Shown one piece after another: positions 9,126-18,307 of a stretch of 64,000 nt of DNA. This DNA is from Lederbergia graminis (GTDB lineage: Bacteria; Bacillota; Bacilli; Bacillales; Bacillaceae_C), in NCBI RefSeq assembly GCF_042655485.1, contig NZ_JBHSMC010000013.1:62001-126000 (forward strand), written 5' to 3'. Position 1 is the first letter of the stretch; every line of letters begins with the position of its first letter. A model generated the notes under the pieces. That model worked only from the letters and a program-made list of their open reading frames with translations. It was not told the DNA's origin and searched no databases. The position numbers and the translations under genes are program-made.

Positions 9126-9868
9126 TACATAGACACTCCGATCTCATTAATAAAAGCAAACTGGCCTCTATAGGCTTTTGAAATAATATCCGGCTGAAAC
9201 ACTTCTTCTACGGTTCCATAACTGACCAATTCTTTATTCAGTAAAATTAATTCCTGGAAGTAATCATTCGCCTTACTCAGATCATGATGAACGACAATCA
9301 CTGTTTTTCCTTGCTCGCAAAGTTCTTTTAGTATTTGAATGATTGTCTCTTCACTCGTCATATCTACACCAACAAAAGGTTCATCTAAAAAAAACAACTC
9401 TGCTTTCTGTGCTAATGCTCTTGCTAAAAAAACTCGTTGCTGTTGTCCTCCAGAAAGCTCTCCAATTTGCCGTCTACTAAACTCTTGCATGCCTACTCTT
9501 TCAAGACACTGAATTGCCCATTCTTTATGTTCTTTCTTAGGTCGTCTAAACCAATTTAGATGCGGATACGTCCCTATTAACACTGCGTCTAATACTGTAA
9601 TTGGAAAGTCCCAATCAATATTGCTCCGTTGCGGTACATATGCAATTTTCTTCCTTGCTTGTTGGATGGATGTACCTAAAATAGACAAGGTTCCTTTATC
9701 TTTGGGGATAAGATTTAAGACCGCCTTCAAAAATGTAGATTTTCCTGCACCATTGGGTCCAATAATGCCTACTAACTTCCCAGTTTCAACAGTAAGACTC
9801 ACTCCTTTCACTGCATCCGTTCCATAATAAGAAACATGCAGGTCTTCTATAGCTAGTGCTGTCCCCAT
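9125..9868 (-). CDS. mntB: Manganese ABC transporter ATP-binding protein
   Basis: An ABC ATPase of 247 residues with Walker A GPNGAGKST, signature LSGGQQQR and Walker B LFFLDEPFVG. It provides energy for the MntA/MntC importer. The start is set at the ATG at 9868 (MGTALAIED) because AAAGGAG lies about 10 nt upstream; the frame extends further to 9922 without a better site. First gene of the operon, behind a consensus promoter with MntR-like boxes. Confidence 0.92.
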   Translation of the reverse strand: MGTALAIEDLHVSYYGTDAVKGVSLTVETGKLVGIIGPNGAGKSTFLKAVLNLIPKDKGTLSILGTSIQQARKKIAYVPQRSNIDWDFPITVLDAVLIGTYPHLNWFRRPKKEHKEWAIQCLERVGMQEFSRRQIGELSGGQQQRVFLARALAQKAELFFLDEPFVGVDMTSEETIIQILKELCEQGKTVIVVHHDLSKANDYFQELILLNKELVSYGTVEEVFQPDIISKAYRGQFAFINEIGVSM

Positions 9869-9922
9869 ATCGCTTCTTCTCCTTTGTTCATTATTGATTA
9901 TTAATTTTATGAGCAAGCGCAC

Positions 9923-10007
9923 AAATTGTTACCTAAAGAACAATTTTGTCCCTAAGTAAATAATGTTGCCTTAATGCAAATTATAAAATGTATTCCATAA
10001 ATGTCAA
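9923..10007 (-). promoter_or_regulatory. mnt promoter with MntR-like boxes
   Basis: On the minus strand TTGACA (10002-10007), a 16-nt spacer and TATAAT (9980-9985) form a near-ideal sigma-A promoter. Directly after the -10 lies TTTGCATTAAGGCAACA (9964-9980), which closely resembles the known B. subtilis MntR box (TTTGCCTTAAGGAAACT). Two weaker look-alikes, TTTACTTAGGGACAAAA and TTCTTTAGGTAACAA, follow toward the gene. Repression by manganese-loaded MntR is the natural reading; it is inferred. Confidence 0.75.
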
Positions 10008-10026
10008 CACTATTTTTTCCAAAAAA

Positions 10027-10060
10027 TAGTGGGACACTTGAATTATCAAATGTCCCACTA
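10027..10060 (-). terminator. Terminator of the ABC-2/lipoprotein operon
   Basis: A 15-bp stem (TAGTGGGACA on one arm, TGTCCCACTA on the other) with loop ATTA or TAAT. On the minus strand it is followed by a run of T, so it ends the operon coming from 14 kb. Confidence 0.8.
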
Positions 10061-10084
10061 GATAAAATATTTTTATTGTATTCG

Positions 10085-10756
10085 TTATTTTTGATCGTAT
10101 TCCTCGAGCGTAATTTGCGAAACTCCGATTATCTTCATTTTTTGATTCTTTTTTAAGTCCAATTCTACTTTTGTTTCACTTAATCCGCCAATTATTTCAA
10201 ACACTCTTGGAGTAGATCCATGTTCAAATATTTGAATATACCCTAGGCCATAGCCAGATGCGATATATTTCCCTGGAGCAATATCTTTACCAACTTCCCA
10301 TATTCCTGCATGTAGTTCCTTCGTTATTTGAGTTTCAACTGGAGTAATAAAAACTTCATCAAAGCCATCAATATGAACGGCATGTTCTCCATTTAAATCA
10401 ACCGTTATACCATGAACGGACCCGCCGTACACTTCATTCATTAATTCTTTTCCTTGCTTGTCTGTAATTTCCACAGTACCAGCAGCATGACCAGAGATAT
10501 GGTATCGCCCCCGAGGAAGGATAATAGTTTCGCCATATTGATCAATGACATCTATCAACATTTCAGTAGCTTCTGAGTTATTACGATCAATTGAATCATA
10601 TATGGTATTACTTATTTCCCCAATAATGTCATCACGCTCATCACCGATAATTTCATAGTTTGTTTGATATTGTTGCACTTTATCTGTTTGTTGCTGGCAC
10701 CCACTTACAATTAGTAAACAAACTAATATCTTACTTATCCAAATAATATTTTTCAT
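10085..10756 (-). CDS. Lipoprotein linked to an ABC-2 exporter
   Basis: 223 residues with a lipoprotein signal ending IVSGC (Cys20) and a Gln-rich linker. The C-terminal part resembles short extracellular beta-domains (GIWEVGKDIAPGKYIASG), similar to repeats often found in Bacillus lipoproteins. It overlaps the upstream ATPase gene by 26 nt. Position after two permeases and an ATPase suggests an accessory or substrate-contacting part of the exporter. I do not recognise a named family. Confidence 0.7.
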   Translation of the reverse strand: MKNIIWISKILVCLLIVSGCQQQTDKVQQYQTNYEIIGDERDDIIGEISNTIYDSIDRNNSEATEMLIDVIDQYGETIILPRGRYHISGHAAGTVEITDKQGKELMNEVYGGSVHGITVDLNGEHAVHIDGFDEVFITPVETQITKELHAGIWEVGKDIAPGKYIASGYGLGYIQIFEHGSTPRVFEIIGGLSETKVELDLKKNQKMKIIGVSQITLEEYDQK

Positions 10757-11621
10757 AATATTCTACCGTCCCTAATGGTCCAATCGTTAATTCCTTTTGT
10801 TTATATGCAAGCAGTTTTTCTAACATTCTTGATTGTTCCGTTATTTCCATACCGGCTAGCGGAATACAGCATAAATGATTCCCTAAATATAGATGATCCT
10901 TTGGAAGTTGATTTAAAATCTTCTCATATTGTTCCGGACTTAACTCAAGTTTTACATAGTCATTACTATCTTCACCGTGACGATGTTCGTGAATAATTAC
11001 TCCGTCTTTCAAGAAAATGACTCTATCTGCATATAGGTCTAAGTTTTCAAGTAAGTGAGATGCCACAAAAATTAACTTATCTTGTTTTTTCATATCCAAT
11101 AATAAATTAGATATTAAGGCGACATTTTCTACATCAAGTCCATTCATCAATTCATCCATCAACATTATCGGAGTATCTGCTGCAACCATCATGGCAAAAC
11201 AAAGTCTCTGCCTCATTCCTAAAGAATACGTTTTAACCTTCTTTTTCGCATAACTAGTCATATTTAACTGTTCCAATATTTGAGGAACGTGTTTCTTCGT
11301 CCCTTTCCACATATTGGCATATAAATTCATATGGTCGACACCAGATAATTCTTCTAATAAGTCTCCTTGGTCTGGAAAAGTAGCCATCTGTTTCCGTATT
11401 AATAATTCACTTTTCTCTTGTTTATACGATAGCTTTCCATGAAAAGTTACTTTTCCCGTATTTGGTTTTAAATAATTTGCAATTACATTAAATAATGTTG
11501 TCTTCCCTGTTCCGTTTGGAGCTACTAAACCAATAATCTCTCCTTTTTCAGCTGTTAGAGATAATTTATCTAGTACTTTTTTATCTTTATATGAAACTGT
11601 AATATCCTTTATTGATAACAC
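10731..11621 (-). CDS. ABC-2 transporter ATP-binding protein
   Basis: An ABC ATPase with Walker A APNGTGKTT, signature YSLGMRQR and Walker B MLMDELMNGLD (Asp-Glu kept). The long C-terminal extension is common in exporter ATPases. The GTG at 11621 is preferred because AAGGGGGGAG ends 5 nt before it; an ATG start at 11660 would run into the permease gene. It partners the two permeases upstream, probably exporting a peptide, antibiotic or lipid. Substrate unknown. Confidence 0.85.
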   Translation of the reverse strand: MLSIKDITVSYKDKKVLDKLSLTAEKGEIIGLVAPNGTGKTTLFNVIANYLKPNTGKVTFHGKLSYKQEKSELLIRKQMATFPDQGDLLEELSGVDHMNLYANMWKGTKKHVPQILEQLNMTSYAKKKVKTYSLGMRQRLCFAMMVAADTPIMLMDELMNGLDVENVALISNLLLDMKKQDKLIFVASHLLENLDLYADRVIFLKDGVIIHEHRHGEDSNDYVKLELSPEQYEKILNQLPKDHLYLGNHLCCIPLAGMEITEQSRMLEKLLAYKQKELTIGPLGTVEYYEKYYLDK

Positions 11622-11634
11622 GAGCTCTCCCCCC

Positions 11635-12795
11635 TTAATATGCTTTCGCAATTGGTTCATCTTTTGGTTTTTTACGATATGACAACATATGGATAATATA
11701 AATACTGCCTATCACAATTGCAATAAGGAGTAGTAACATCAAAACAGCATAGCTAAAGTCAACTGCATTATTTCCTAATGTAATTGCTATATCACCTGAT
11801 AAGACACCCACGATATCGATAAATAATAGAGGTTCTATCATGATCGATTTAATCCCTGCTGCCATCATCACTTGAGGAATAGCGAAAATACCTAACCCGA
11901 CTAGAATATTAGCATAGGCATTTTTAAACAACATATTTAATAATATCGACAAAAACATGATAAGTAGTGAAACTACTGCAAATCCCGTGAAAATGTAAAG
12001 CAAATATTTCGTCGTAGAAACAGCAATGTATTCACCATTCTCATAAATTAGGACTGGGAAGGAAAAGTCTCCAGCTAAAAGTTTCATTGCTGCGTAAAGG
12101 ATGCCAATCACAAAGCCTCCGAGTAAAAATACATTTAATTGAATACTATAGATTGCTACTTTACTTGTAATCTTTTTCAAAAAGGAGATTGGTAACCCCT
12201 TTACAACAGACGCATGTCGTTGTTCATAAACTAATAATTCACTACCACTGATTAATAAAATAACCAAAAATAATATACCGCTCATCGCTTCTAATGCATT
12301 CTCGACATAGTAATTCGTCTTAAAGGAATCTTCTTCCAGTGGGAGCTCATTGTCTTTTATATAGTTTAATAGTGCTGTATCCTTTAGAATTTCTTCTTTT
12401 GGTGTGATAAAGTGATCCGGTAACCCTTTATTCCCAAGTTCATGTATTTTTAATTTCAGTTCATTTAACTGCAAACCACTTTCAATGTATTGCTCACTAT
12501 CATTCCCCATCCCGATGTAATACACCTGTAGTTGTACCAATTCGGATTGCTTCGTTAGAATGTTATAAACCTCTGCAATTTCAGGTACATCCTCGCGTTG
12601 TTCATCAATATACTCAAAAGCAGCAAAGGTCTCTTCTGATTCTATCCTTTTTTGTTCACGTAGTGTCATTGGTTCGTCTTGACTGTAGTAAATAAAGAAA
12701 ACGAGAAAAAATAATAATAAAAATGCAGCAATAAACCAGTTTTTGCGATTATGCAACAATAATTTCGTTTCATAAAGAGAATATCTCCAGAACAT
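11635..12795 (-). CDS. ABC-2 type permease (second)
   Basis: 386 residues. One N-terminal membrane segment (FIAAFLLLFFLVFFIYY) is followed by a large extracellular loop of about 130 residues. A C-terminal block of five segments begins with GILFLVILLISGSELLVYE. This layout and the YEQRHASVVKGLPIS cytoplasmic loop are typical of ABC-2 permeases. It is 17 nt downstream of a related permease gene and probably forms a heterodimer with it. Confidence 0.85.
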   Translation of the reverse strand: MFWRYSLYETKLLLHNRKNWFIAAFLLLFFLVFFIYYSQDEPMTLREQKRIESEETFAAFEYIDEQREDVPEIAEVYNILTKQSELVQLQVYYIGMGNDSEQYIESGLQLNELKLKIHELGNKGLPDHFITPKEEILKDTALLNYIKDNELPLEEDSFKTNYYVENALEAMSGILFLVILLISGSELLVYEQRHASVVKGLPISFLKKITSKVAIYSIQLNVFLLGGFVIGILYAAMKLLAGDFSFPVLIYENGEYIAVSTTKYLLYIFTGFAVVSLLIMFLSILLNMLFKNAYANILVGLGIFAIPQVMMAAGIKSIMIEPLLFIDIVGVLSGDIAITLGNNAVDFSYAVLMLLLLIAIVIGSIYIIHMLSYRKKPKDEPIAKAY

Positions 12796-12812
12796 GTTTT
12801 TAACCCTTTCTA

Positions 12813-14027
12813 TTAAACGCCATGATAAAAACGTCTTTTCGTAATAAAACGCGAAGTAACATACAGCGCAATTTCAATTATTAATAATGTGATAGCTAAA
12901 ACTATTAATCCTTTACCATAAGTAATAGACTCTACGTTTACTAGAAACATTTTTTCCCCACTTATTATTTTTCCAAATTCAAAGTATGTTTGTGGAAAAT
13001 TACTGATATCAATCCCAAACAACTTATTGGTCGTTCTTGAAAAATAAATTAGCTCGGAAAATAATAGGACTGTACTTACCATAAGAACAAGCCAAGCGTT
13101 TTTAAATAGAAGACCGAGCATAGCATTCAATCTTATAAACAGATAGATAAGAATAAAGAAAAACGCTAATCCCTTCATAAGGAACTTTCCAAGTGAAATG
13201 GTGTCATATTGATTAAAGCTGAATCCGTATTCTGGTTCTGCCCTCGGTAATGTAATAGGAACTCGAATGTCAAACGAACCAAATCCATTCAGAATTGTTA
13301 GTACAATGGAAGCAATGACTAGTAGGGCTGCTAAGATAATAATCGTATAAGAAAAGGAGACAAATGATTTTATATTAATTAGTCGATACCATCCTATCGG
13401 TAGTCCTTGTAAAACTGTTTTATTTTGGCGATCCCTTGTTAACATGTCGCTACTGAAATATATAGCAACAAATATAATACCCAATACAGCAGTTCCTAAT
13501 AAGATATTTTGAATCGTTTGCAATGCTGTTTTTTGCTCAATCATTTCATATGTAACTGGTAATTCTTCCTCCAAATATCCTTGATATCGGAGAGTTGTTT
13601 GGTTAAAGGCAAATTGGTAATCATTACTGAGGAATATTGATTGTTCTAGAAGCTTTTCATCTGTTGGAACACCATTTTTTAAAAAATCAAGTAATTTCAA
13701 ATGTGCAAATCGAACGAAATCTCCATCCTCGTAGGAAGTTACCAATTTACTTAAGAGTTTTATACTATATTCATTTTCTGCGTAAACAGCTCTGCCTGAC
13801 ATCGTAGAAAAGCCAGTGGCACCTCTTGCCTTTTTCCCTTGCTGAACAGCTTCCAAGTTTTGAATTTGCTGTTTCGCTTTTTCAGGATCAAATGTGTCAT
13901 TCGTTTCTTTATTTGGTTGAAAAATAAAGCAATAGCTTAAGATTAGCACGACTAACGCCATTACAAATAACACATTTTTCTTACTTTTCACCATCATCTT
14001 CCATTCATGGATGAGCATAGACTTCAT
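12813..14027 (-). CDS. ABC-2 type permease (first)
   Basis: 404 residues with the same plan as its downstream neighbour: an N-terminal anchor (LFVMALVVLILSYCFIF), a large outer loop, and about five C-terminal segments. A matching cytoplasmic loop reads DRQNKTVLQGLPIGW. Shared plan and the GLPI loop suggest the two permeases arose by duplication. First gene of the four-gene exporter operon. Confidence 0.85.
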   Translation of the reverse strand: MKSMLIHEWKMMVKSKKNVLFVMALVVLILSYCFIFQPNKETNDTFDPEKAKQQIQNLEAVQQGKKARGATGFSTMSGRAVYAENEYSIKLLSKLVTSYEDGDFVRFAHLKLLDFLKNGVPTDEKLLEQSIFLSNDYQFAFNQTTLRYQGYLEEELPVTYEMIEQKTALQTIQNILLGTAVLGIIFVAIYFSSDMLTRDRQNKTVLQGLPIGWYRLINIKSFVSFSYTIIILAALLVIASIVLTILNGFGSFDIRVPITLPRAEPEYGFSFNQYDTISLGKFLMKGLAFFFILIYLFIRLNAMLGLLFKNAWLVLMVSTVLLFSELIYFSRTTNKLFGIDISNFPQTYFEFGKIISGEKMFLVNVESITYGKGLIVLAITLLIIEIALYVTSRFITKRRFYHGV

Positions 14028-14073
14028 CTTTATTCTTCTCCTTTAAAAAGCATTTTTCTATAAAACATGTACA

Positions 14074-14778
14074 TCATCCATTATTTGGTCCATACACACG
14101 ATTTTGAATATTAGATATTACTCCTTTTTCAACTCGATTTCTTAAGGTTGTTCTCCAATTTTCTGCAAGTAACTCACAATCTCCAAGGTTGCGAGCTAGC
14201 TCTAGATCATCCTTTTCCACATGCATAATTTCATTACATCTTGCTATTGTCCAATCAGGAAAAGGACGGTTTAGTAAACGGAGTGATTGACCAGCCTCTA
14301 CATATCCTTCTTCTATTACTCGTAAATACCAGCCTGTTCTTCCAGTATGTTGAATCAATAATGCTAAATTTTTAATTTTATATCTACGTGCCGGTTTCCA
14401 GCATGGTTGTCTTGGTTGCGATACTTGAACAATTGCTTCTCCAACTTGATACGTATCACCAATACACACCGTACTTTCAGATGCATTTTCTAGTAAGAAA
14501 TTTTCTCCCATTCCTCCTGCTGAAATATCTACTCCATTAAGCTCTTTTCTCCAATAATCATAATGCTCAGATGGATAAACAAATACTGCCTTTTCAGGAC
14601 CACCATGATTCTTTAAATCTGCCTGCCCATCTCCATGTAAATTCGTTTTGCTTACATAAATAGGTCCTTGCACAGGCTCTTTAAAAATAGCACTTGTCCA
14701 TTCTCTATCCATTGGATTTGGAGCATCCTTTTTTCCAACTGTTTTTGGCTTACCAATAAATAATTGTTTCAATAACAT
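14074..14778 (-). CDS. MOSC domain protein (YiiM/YflK-like)
   Basis: About 234 residues. The MOSC domain holds NHGGPEKAVFVYP and the cysteine motif QPRQPCWKPARRY; a C-terminal 3-alpha domain follows. The conserved Cys is the family's proposed sulfur/molybdenum-cofactor ligand. Relatives such as YiiM reduce N-hydroxylated compounds with a molybdenum cofactor. The ATG at 14778 is preferred because GGAGAG lies 6-8 nt before it; a GTG at 14793 is the alternative. No cofactor genes lie nearby. Confidence 0.85.
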   Translation of the reverse strand: MLLKQLFIGKPKTVGKKDAPNPMDREWTSAIFKEPVQGPIYVSKTNLHGDGQADLKNHGGPEKAVFVYPSEHYDYWRKELNGVDISAGGMGENFLLENASESTVCIGDTYQVGEAIVQVSQPRQPCWKPARRYKIKNLALLIQHTGRTGWYLRVIEEGYVEAGQSLRLLNRPFPDWTIARCNEIMHVEKDDLELARNLGDCELLAENWRTTLRNRVEKGVISNIQNRVYGPNNG

Positions 14779-14915
14779 TTCTATTCTCTCCACTCATTTC
14801 TTTCATTTCTGAAACTAAAAAATATTCAATTCGTATATAGTATTACTTAATAGCATAGAGTTCGATTTCTATATATGTCAATGAGGAATTTGTAAGAAAG
14901 GGGAATAGAGGAGCA

Positions 14916-15110
14916 ATGAGAGATTGGTGGCAGAAAAAGAAAACAAATACACGTAAATATAAAAAAAGAAATGATCACTATTCTTTCCTTGATGGTCTTG
15001 CTGATATTTTATTTTGGATACCTGAAATACTTTTGTTACCGTTTCGCTTATTATTTTGGATTGTTAGAGGTTTTGGTAGGTTGTTTCATGATATTTTCGA
15101 TATTACTTAA
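14916..15110 (+). CDS. Small basic membrane protein
   Basis: 64 residues: a strongly basic N-terminus (KKKTNTRKYKKR) then a long hydrophobic stretch (ILFWIPEILLLPFRLLFWIV) that could span the membrane once or lie as a hairpin. GAGGAG precedes the ATG. A weak stem-loop (about 15115-15141, T-rich 3' side) follows. No named family recognised. Confidence 0.6.
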   Translation: MRDWWQKKKTNTRKYKKRNDHYSFLDGLADILFWIPEILLLPFRLLFWIVRGFGRLFHDIFDIT

Positions 15111-15293
15111 GAGAAGATCCGTCTATACATGATGGATTTTTTTACGTTTATATTTAAATTCGGAGGACAATTGCCTACCATTATTAAAGATCATTTTCCA
15201 ATAACTTGAAACTAACTTTTGACATGTTATGAATACTTTTCAATAAGCCGATAACACTATATACAAATATGACTGATGAGAGGAATTTGTATA

Positions 15294-16286
15294 GTGAATC
15301 TTCATAAATCAAAAACGTCGGAGCCACTAACTGCAGCTGAGATGGGTAAAATGTGGGCAACTTATAATGGTAATACTATGGCACAATGTGTCCTTCAATA
15401 TTTCCTACAGCATGTAGATGATAAAGATATCAAAAAGGTAGTAGAGTATGCCTTAAATCTTAGTAATAAATTAGTCGATCAATTAAAAATCATATTTGAT
15501 AAGGAAAATTTCCCCATTCCAGTTGGATTTTCTAAAGAAGATGTAAATATAGGTGCACCAAGATTATTTGCGGATGAATTTTACTTACACTATTTAAAAT
15601 ATACGAGTAAAGCAGGGATGAGTATATATTCGATAGCCATTCCACTAGTTACGAGACAGGATATAAAGGACTTTTATTTAAGTACGCTTCATTCTACATT
15701 ACACTTAATTACCAAAATAAATAATACGCTAGAGAAAAAAGGTATGTTAATGAAACCGCCTGTTATCCCTATTCCAAATAAAGTAGATTTTATAAATAAG
15801 CAAAGTTTTTTAAAAGGTTTTTTGGGTGATGTTCGCCCTTTACATGCATTAGAAATATCACATCTTCATGATAATATTGAAAATAATGTAGCGAGTAAGG
15901 CGCTCCTACAAGCATTTAGTCAAGTGGCGAAATCAGAAAAGGTGCAGAAATTTTTCATTAGAGGAAAAGATATTACACATAAACATATTCAAAAGTGTTC
16001 AGAAAAACTGGAAAATGATGATTTACCAACACCACATCTTTTAGATTCGCTCGTTACTACGTCTACTTTCTCACCGTTTTCAGATAAATTAATGTTATGG
16101 CATAAGATTGATATGTTTGCGATGAAGATTCGGTCATACGCAAATGCTTTATCACTTGATGGAAGAAGAGATATTGGAGCAATGTACGCAAAGATGTCAA
16201 TGGATGTTGCACTCTTTGTGGAAGACGGGGCAAATATCATGATTGAAAAAGGCTGGATGGAAGAACCACCAAAATCTACTACATGA
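15294..16286 (+). CDS. DUF3231 family protein
   Basis: 330 residues made of two similar helical bundles of about 165 residues, each opening with a conserved block (EPLTAAEMGKMWATY and RPLHALEISHLHDNI). This is the DUF3231 layout, known in spore-forming Bacillaceae and resembling ferritin-like four-helix bundles. Function unknown; spore association is suggested only by the family's distribution. The GTG at 15294 is chosen because GAGAGGAA lies 8 nt upstream and the ATG at 15276 sits inside that site. A 7-bp stem-loop at 16303-16321 may end transcription. Confidence 0.8.
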   Translation: MNLHKSKTSEPLTAAEMGKMWATYNGNTMAQCVLQYFLQHVDDKDIKKVVEYALNLSNKLVDQLKIIFDKENFPIPVGFSKEDVNIGAPRLFADEFYLHYLKYTSKAGMSIYSIAIPLVTRQDIKDFYLSTLHSTLHLITKINNTLEKKGMLMKPPVIPIPNKVDFINKQSFLKGFLGDVRPLHALEISHLHDNIENNVASKALLQAFSQVAKSEKVQKFFIRGKDITHKHIQKCSEKLENDDLPTPHLLDSLVTTSTFSPFSDKLMLWHKIDMFAMKIRSYANALSLDGRRDIGAMYAKMSMDVALFVEDGANIMIEKGWMEEPPKSTT

Positions 16287-16319
16287 GCTAGAAGCGATAC
16301 TAGATTGTAGCTAACAATC

Positions 16320-17483
16320 TTAATAATTTTGAATAGGCTTTTGACATTTGAAACATCTTAATAGTAGAAAGGAGTGGAGACAATGAGTCAAAAACGTGCC
16401 GCCACTGTCTCCAGGTTGACCCGCAGTATTACCATATTGGTGTTGGGTCTTAACTAAGTCACATAAAAGCACGCCAAAGTCAACACAAAGGTTATTGTCC
16501 TTAATGACTAAGTCACAAATTTCTCCACTAAGTGCACCGCTTTGACAAACTTCATAACCTACTGGTGATGTTGTAGCACCTGTAACTTGAGCAATAACAG
16601 GATTTGTAGCACTTCCTATCCAAATTAGATCGCTAGAACCCCCATTTACATCAATTAACTCTGTGTCAAGTCCGTAGTTTGTAAAATCTCTATCAGATAT
16701 GAATCCCATATAAGTGCTAGAATTATAAACTGCTAACCCTTCAGTAAAACAATGTCCTGCTGTAAGTAAATATTCATTATTGCTATCGTGAACAGGAAAT
16801 CCAGAAGTACATAAGGCATCTCGATAATCTCTAATGAGATCTCCACCATTCCACGGAGCATAATCATTAACACGGCTTGCCCATAACTTAGGAACATCAT
16901 CAGGATTTATATCCTCTATTATGATGTTTGATTCGCCAAATTTTTCAATTAAATATTTTTTTTCAGATTCAGTTAAATTTTCTACTTCTATTTTTACTTT
17001 ACCAGCTTTGATATGAGGACCAAATGTAACAATTTTAATATCTTTATTATTTTTTAAATCTGAAAAGGCATCCTTCACTTTTTCCTGTATTGATAACATT
17101 TGCTTTAAAGAATTAGGTGATTTATGAAATAATATCTTGTCTGCTGCTATATTATTTTTAATTGAACTTGTTATTTCTGTGCTTAGTTTCGTTAAATAAA
17201 TTTTTACAGCAGAACCATCATTAGTTAATTCGACACCAGCATAAATATCTGGAAATAGAGATTGTGCCCTTTCTGCAGCCTCCATTCCTATTTTTCCAGC
17301 AGAATTTTCTTGGAAGATTCTCGCCTCATCCTTTGAGGAAACTCCGATAGATTTTTCTGTTAGGATCTTCTCTGATTCGGATTGTTCATTTTTTAGCGCA
17401 TAAGCACTAAAGGAGAATCCACCTAAGATTACTGCGAATACGATTACACTACATAGTAGAAATACTTTGTTTTTGTTACCCAT
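16320..17483 (-). CDS. Secreted trypsin-like serine protease, C-terminally truncated
   Basis: A 387-residue S1-family protein. A signal peptide (ends FSAYA) is followed by a ~180-residue pro-region like those of alpha-lytic-type proteases. The catalytic triad is visible as TAGHC (His244), YGLD (Asp273) and GDSGG (Ser360). Only 27 residues follow the Ser, where S1 enzymes need roughly 40-60 more for the last strands and substrate pocket. The tail (TFLTHCLHSFLLLRCF) is not protease-like and no other frame restores it. Probably inactive. Start at 17483: AAGGAG precedes MGNKNK. Confidence 0.8.
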   Translation of the reverse strand: MGNKNKVFLLCSVIVFAVILGGFSFSAYALKNEQSESEKILTEKSIGVSSKDEARIFQENSAGKIGMEAAERAQSLFPDIYAGVELTNDGSAVKIYLTKLSTEITSSIKNNIAADKILFHKSPNSLKQMLSIQEKVKDAFSDLKNNKDIKIVTFGPHIKAGKVKIEVENLTESEKKYLIEKFGESNIIIEDINPDDVPKLWASRVNDYAPWNGGDLIRDYRDALCTSGFPVHDSNNEYLLTAGHCFTEGLAVYNSSTYMGFISDRDFTNYGLDTELIDVNGGSSDLIWIGSATNPVIAQVTGATTSPVGYEVCQSGALSGEICDLVIKDNNLCVDFGVLLCDLVKTQHQYGNTAGQPGDSGGTFLTHCLHSFLLLRCFKCQKPIQNY

Positions 17484-17620
17484 ACTAATCTCCTTTTCCA
17501 AATAAATTAATTTAGACACAATAGGTAAAACTATTCAGATTTACATAACATCCCCTCTTTCCCATATATTACTAGTTTAACATATGAGTCTGTATTTTCT
17601 AATAATTTAATTGAATACAA

Positions 17621-17654
17621 CAAAAAAAGTAGCTATTTATTAAATCCGCTACTT
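17621..17654 (-). terminator. Terminator of sigma/anti-sigma operon
   Basis: On the minus strand AAGTAGC, a 14-nt loop and GCTACTT are followed by a run of T. It lies 11 nt after the anti-sigma stop. Confidence 0.7.
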
Positions 17655-17665
17655 AAATTAAATTT

Positions 17666-18307
17666 TTATTTAGCTGTAAATTCATCCAATATAACAACTT
17701 TATATAGATTTCCAATTGGTGGATTAGAATAAAGTAACAAATCATTTCCAATGGTTAATACTTTTTTACCTTCAAATGTCTTATTTATTAATTCCTTTTC
17801 TTCTATGGTAAATAAAATTCGACCATTGCTACCTTCAGACAATTCCCCTTCGAATAGAACTGTGTTTTTATTTTCATTAATTTCTATTATTTTACCGATT
17901 CTTACTCTCAAATCTTCTCTTAATTTATTCGGGTATTTTTCCAACACCTCTTTTATAGCTGCTTCTTTTAAATCTTTAATATTATTAAATCCCATGTGTG
18001 TGTTGTCCATTTCATTAATATTATTTATAGTGCTTACTTTCGAGTTAACTTGACCTACGTTTTCTTTGGTATCTATAAAATCACCATAAGATAAAGTTAA
18101 AACTAACGTTATTAGAGCTGCAGATAAAGTAATAAAATTAATGCCATGCTTTTTTAAAAAGTAGTTTTTTCTTTCATATTCATTGTAACTGTTAGCCCTA
18201 TTTATTAGATTATGGTGTATATGATCAAATTCTTTCTTTCTCATCTTTATATTTGAATAACTACCAATTTTCTTTTCTATGGACTTTAACTCATCCTTTT
18301 CGTTCAT
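17666..18307 (-). CDS. Probable anti-sigma factor, single membrane segment
   Basis: 213 residues: a cytoplasmic N-terminus of about 55 residues, one membrane segment (INFITLSAALITLVLTLSYG), and an extracytoplasmic C-terminal domain. The ATG overlaps the sigma-factor stop as ATGA and has GGAGGGAA upstream, so the two are translationally coupled. Gene order sigma then membrane protein is the classic ECF arrangement. There is no HxxxCxxC zinc motif. The function is inferred from layout. Confidence 0.75.
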   Translation of the reverse strand: MNEKDELKSIEKKIGSYSNIKMRKKEFDHIHHNLINRANSYNEYERKNYFLKKHGINFITLSAALITLVLTLSYGDFIDTKENVGQVNSKVSTINNINEMDNTHMGFNNIKDLKEAAIKEVLEKYPNKLREDLRVRIGKIIEINENKNTVLFEGELSEGSNGRILFTIEEKELINKTFEGKKVLTIGNDLLLYSNPPIGNLYKVVILDEFTAK

